Below are positions 61,570 through 64,000 of a stretch of DNA of 64,000 nucleotides, in pieces (the first letter of the stretch is position 1; each line of letters begins with the position of its first letter). The stretch is from Roseomonas marmotae (lineage in GTDB: Bacteria; Pseudomonadota; Alphaproteobacteria; Acetobacterales; Acetobacteraceae). The stretch is from contig NZ_CP061091.1 in assembly GCF_017654485.1 (NCBI RefSeq), forward strand, positions 1,749,501 through 1,813,500, written 5' to 3'. The position numbers and the translations under genes are program-made. The notes under the pieces are model-generated. The model was given only the letters and a program-made list of their open reading frames with translations. It ran no database searches and was not told the origin of the DNA.

Positions 61570-62370
61570 CTATCGGCGGTTTCGCACCGGCACCGTCTGT
61601 AGGGACAGTTGCGGTGTCTGCCCGCTTTCCCAGGCATTGGCGCCGGGGGCGGGTTGTGGCGCCTGGATGCCGGCGCGCGCGCGGCGGCTTTCCGCCACCG
61701 AGACACCCAGCCGCCGGTCGCGCTCCTCGACGCGTTGCGGATCCAGCTGGCCGTCGCGCGTATAGCCCATCATCAGCTGCGGGATGCCAAGAGGCAGCGT
61801 ATCCCCGCGATCCACCTGCCAGGTATGCCAGGTCTTGCCATAGGTGCCGGCCAGCATCCGCATGGCCTCCGTCTCCACCGCCTCGGGGATGCCGGGCATG
61901 ACGAGCTGGCCTGATGTCGTCTCGTAGTGATGGCTGTGCCAGAGCGGCTTCTCATCCTCCGGCAACTGCTGGAAGAGGCGTTCGGAGATGATGTATTCGA
62001 CGCCGATCAGCCGGGCATTGCCATCATTCGAATCGAAGATGGTGCACTGGTGCAGATCCTCGGTGAGATGCGTGCAGAAATGATGCGCCTCCACCGGACG
62101 TCCCATGTCGTCGGCATAGAAATGGAAGCCGTTGAGATAGAGATCCATCGCGTTCAGCGGCGCCTTGCTCTGCAACAGCGCCGCGCCCGCACCCAGCGCG
62201 CGGCTGCGGAGCGAGGGGGGATCGCCGGCCGCCGCCGGGCCGCCTGGTTGCGGGGAGGGGTGCTGTGCATGCGCCCGGCCGCAGACACAGGCCGCCATCG
62301 CACCCGCTGCCGTGGCAACGAGGCCAGTGCCCAAACCGCGCCGGCCCAGTGACGGGTGCAGCCGCTTCAT
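61570..62370 (-). CDS. exported OBAP / DUF1264 family protein
   Basis: 266 residues. An N-terminal signal (RRGLGTGLVATAAGAMAACVCGRAHAQ) precedes a domain matching plant oil-body-associated proteins: LNAMDLYLNGFHFYADDMGR, EAHHFCTHLTEDLHQCTIFD, LIGVEYIISERLFQQLPEDE and LWHSHHYETTSGQL. The many conserved His and Cys could bind metal. Bacterial members are uncharacterised as far as I know. Monocistronic, between the kinase and a DHDPS-family gene. The RR at 10-11 could also mean twin-arginine export. Confidence 0.87.
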   Translation of the reverse strand: MKRLHPSLGRRGLGTGLVATAAGAMAACVCGRAHAQHPSPQPGGPAAAGDPPSLRSRALGAGAALLQSKAPLNAMDLYLNGFHFYADDMGRPVEAHHFCTHLTEDLHQCTIFDSNDGNARLIGVEYIISERLFQQLPEDEKPLWHSHHYETTSGQLVMPGIPEAVETEAMRMLAGTYGKTWHTWQVDRGDTLPLGIPQLMMGYTRDGQLDPQRVEERDRRLGVSVAESRRARAGIQAPQPAPGANAWESGQTPQLSLQTVPVRNRR

Positions 62371-62486
62371 GGCGGAGTCCTTCCTGACAATGTCCTGGGC
62401 CGTAGAACGGCGGATGCGCGAGGACGTTGCGCGGAAGGCATAAGAAGGGGCGGCGGCCCGTGGGCCGCCGCGTCAGGCGCGCCTGG

Positions 62487-63404
62487 TCAGCGGCCCCAGC
62501 GGAGCGCCAGCACGTCGAGGCGCCGCGCGATCTCCAGCAGGCCCGCGCGGGTGGCGGGGTGCAGCGGCGCCAGCGGATGCCGGCCCGCGTCGCAGGCGAT
62601 GATGCCGCCTTCCTTCATCAGCGCCTTCGCCGCCAGGAGGCCGCACTGCCGGTTCTCATGGTTGATGAGGGGCAGCCAGCGCGCATAGGCGGCCGCGGCG
62701 GCCTCCCGCTCCCCCGCCTGCCAAGGGTCCATGATCTGGCGGATGCCGTCGGGATAGCCGCCGCCGGTCATGGACCCGGTGGCGCCGGCTTCGAGGTCGG
62801 CCATCAGGGTGATGGCCTCCTCGCCATCCCAGGGGCCGACAATGGCCTCGCCGCCCAGCGCGATCATCTCGCGCAGCTTGTTCGCGGCAAAGGGCACCTC
62901 GATCTTGAAGTAGGAGAGGTTCTCGATCTCCTTCGCCATGCGCGCGAGGAAGGCGGCGGAGAGCGGCGTGCCCGCCACCGGCGCATCCTGCACCATGATC
63001 GGGATGCCGATGGCATCCGAGACCGTCTGGTAGAACTCGTGGATCTTCGGCTCGGCCACGCGGATGGTGGCGCCATGATAGGGCGGCATCACCATGACCA
63101 TGGCGGCGCCGGCATCCTGCGCGCGGCGGGAGCGTTCGGCGCAGAGGCGGGAGGAGAAATGGGTGGTGGTGACGATCACCGGCACCCGTCCCGCGACGTG
63201 CCGCAGGATCTCGTCCTGCAGCACTTCACGCTCATGGTCGGAGAGGACGAACTGCTCCGAGAAATTCGCCAGGATGCACAGCCCGTGCGATCCTGCGTCG
63301 ATCATGAAATCGACGCAGCGGCGCTGGCCTTCGAGGTCCAGCCCGCCACGCTCGTCGAAGATGGTCGGCACCACCGGGAAGACGCCCTGATAGGGTCCTG
63401 CCAT
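62487..63404 (-). CDS. dihydrodipicolinate synthase-family aldolase/lyase
   Basis: 305 residues from ATG 63404. TIM-barrel family with the Schiff-base Lys167 (SYFKIEVPFA) and the FSEQFVLSDHER equivalent of the GTTGE loop. The catalytic Tyr motif (YNxP in DapA) reads VQDAPVAG, so the Tyr is missing. Hence not lysine biosynthesis; a retro-aldol or dehydratase on another pyruvate-derived compound is likely. Lies 71 bp downstream of DUF4387, in an AtuA-type cassette. Confidence 0.87.
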   Translation of the reverse strand: MAGPYQGVFPVVPTIFDERGGLDLEGQRRCVDFMIDAGSHGLCILANFSEQFVLSDHEREVLQDEILRHVAGRVPVIVTTTHFSSRLCAERSRRAQDAGAAMVMVMPPYHGATIRVAEPKIHEFYQTVSDAIGIPIMVQDAPVAGTPLSAAFLARMAKEIENLSYFKIEVPFAANKLREMIALGGEAIVGPWDGEEAITLMADLEAGATGSMTGGGYPDGIRQIMDPWQAGEREAAAAAYARWLPLINHENRQCGLLAAKALMKEGGIIACDAGRHPLAPLHPATRAGLLEIARRLDVLALRWGR

Positions 63405-63475
63405 GTCTCGCTCCCTTAGCCCCTCTGTTCCGTGGCTTCGGGGGGAGCTTGGCATGGCGGGCGGTGCCGGCCAAG

Positions 63476-63796
63476 TCAGGCCTCGTTCAGCGGGATCTCC
63501 ACCTCCAGCAGCGGCGCGTGCTGCTGGGCGCCATAGACGTCGGTGTCCCCGATATCCCCCGCCGGCACCAGCCGGGGCAGGGTGGCCTTGAAGGCGGAGG
63601 CGGCATCATAGGGCGTGAAGAGCACGTCCTTCTCGTCCACCCCATAGAGGCGGGCGAAGAGGGCGGGGCAGAGCACGCCCGTCGCCTTTACCTTCTGGTA
63701 AGTGCCGTGGTCCTCGAAGAGCACGTCGATGGTAACGGAGAAAGGGCCGGCGTTCTTGCTCTTGCAGATCTGCGCGATCTCACGGATGCGGGGCAT
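63476..63796 (-). CDS. DUF4387 family protein
   Basis: 106 residues from ATG 63796. REIAQICKSKNAGPFSVTIDVLFED and the PALFARLYGVDEKDV segment are family-typical. DUF4387 proteins usually follow an AtuA-family gene, as here (11 bp after its stop), and are thought to be a partner subunit. Function unknown. Confidence 0.88.
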   Translation of the reverse strand: MPRIREIAQICKSKNAGPFSVTIDVLFEDHGTYQKVKATGVLCPALFARLYGVDEKDVLFTPYDAASAFKATLPRLVPAGDIGDTDVYGAQQHAPLLEVEIPLNEA

Positions 63797-63807
63797 GGCC
63801 TGTCTCC

Positions 63808-64000
63808 TCACACCATCTCGTATTCGATGGGGAACATCTCGCACGGGTCCTTCGGCGCCACGGTATGGAAGACGCTGAAGCGGAACATCGGCCCCAGCTC
63901 GATATCCGAAGGGCTGAAGGGGAAGGCCATGTTGCCCTCCTTGCACAGGCGGCCCGGGAAGTCGGCATGCAGCATGGAGGTGCGCGCCATCGCCAGGACG
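63808..64000 (-). CDS. AtuA-family protein (acyclic terpene utilisation-like), C-terminal end only
   Basis: The last 63 residues of a gene that enters from the right edge with no start in the window. HADFPGRLCKEGNMAFPFSPSDIELGPMFRFSVFHTV resembles the C-terminus of AtuA/DUF1446 proteins that pair with DUF4387. The assignment rests on this tail and on the neighbour. These proteins act in degradation of branched or terpenoid acids and other poorly known carboxylates. Confidence 0.7.
   Translation of the reverse strand, partial: VLAMARTSMLHADFPGRLCKEGNMAFPFSPSDIELGPMFRFSVFHTVAPKDPCEMFPIEYEMV

Noticed and set aside
1..64000. Prophage, transposon or genomic-island boundary
   Set aside because: No transposase, integrase, phage structural gene, terminal inverted repeat or duplicated tRNA end was seen; the only tRNA has no adjacent integrase.

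Overview
The window is a high-GC, gene-dense bacterial chromosome segment. Gene content and protein style (queA-tgt-queF-queG-queC operon, opgGH, suhB/efp locus with MotA/OmpA-like proteins, TctAB, several M20 amidohydrolases, AtuA/DUF4387) suggest an alphaproteobacterium of the Acetobacteraceae, Roseomonas-like. That placement is inferred from recognition only, with no rRNA or marker tree. I see no prophage, insertion sequence, CRISPR array or rRNA. Both edges cut genes.

Layout. 1-3.5 kb: a minus-strand ring-opening/decarbamoylation cassette (cyclic amidohydrolase, two small unknown proteins, N-carbamoyl-D-amino acid hydrolase) next to an M20 amidohydrolase. 3.6-9.99 kb: a DacA-type D,D-carboxypeptidase with SPOR domain, an MmgE/PrpD protein, a histone H1-like Lys/Ala protein built from 75-78 bp repeats, a hydroxyacid dehydrogenase and a GNAT. 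9.96-21.3 kb: an unbroken minus-strand run of 14 genes. Its promoter-proximal part is a translationally coupled queuosine operon (queA-tgt-queF-queG-queC plus a VUT/YhhQ transporter). Its middle is a tight five-gene module: RibD-type reductase, MDR dehydrogenase, divergent 6-pyruvoyl-tetrahydropterin-synthase paralogue, GT4 glycosyltransferase and SAM methyltransferase. Its tail is otnK-mgsA-GNAT. The five-gene module is my best candidate for an undescribed pathway, probably a methylated, glycosylated pterin or deazapurine-like compound.

21.4-30.6 kb: an SDR, RidA, an M20 carbamoyl hydrolase, an argininosuccinate-lyase homologue with a signal peptide, then an iron locus (piuC, TonB-dependent siderophore receptor with a clear Fur box, imelysin) and a beta-carbonic anhydrase. 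30.7-34.7 kb: opgG-opgH for osmoregulated periplasmic glucans and a small protein with two HxT motifs. 34.7-43.5 kb: housekeeping genes (HAD nucleotidase, AbgB-like hydrolase, SMR efflux, tRNA-Leu(CAA), cysE, dsbB, HNH, esterase, gluQRS, manC). GluQRS acts on the queuosine base of tRNA-Asp and so links functionally to the que operon.

43.6-52.7 kb: tctA-tctB without tctC, an M20 hydrolase, ketopantoate reductase, a DUF429-like gene whose start codon overlaps that of a divergent cytochrome b561, DUF1491, a dehydrogenase and a desaturase. 52.7-57.6 kb: OmpA/MotB-like coiled-coil protein, MotA/TolQ-like channel, small OmpA-like protein, suhB and efp. 57.7-64 kb: a 1225-residue soluble hybrid histidine kinase, an exported OBAP/DUF1264 homologue, and a DHDPS-family/DUF4387/AtuA cassette running off the right edge.

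Most long antisense reading frames are GC-driven shadows and were left out. GTG or TTG starts are used where a ribosome binding site or operon overlap argues for them.
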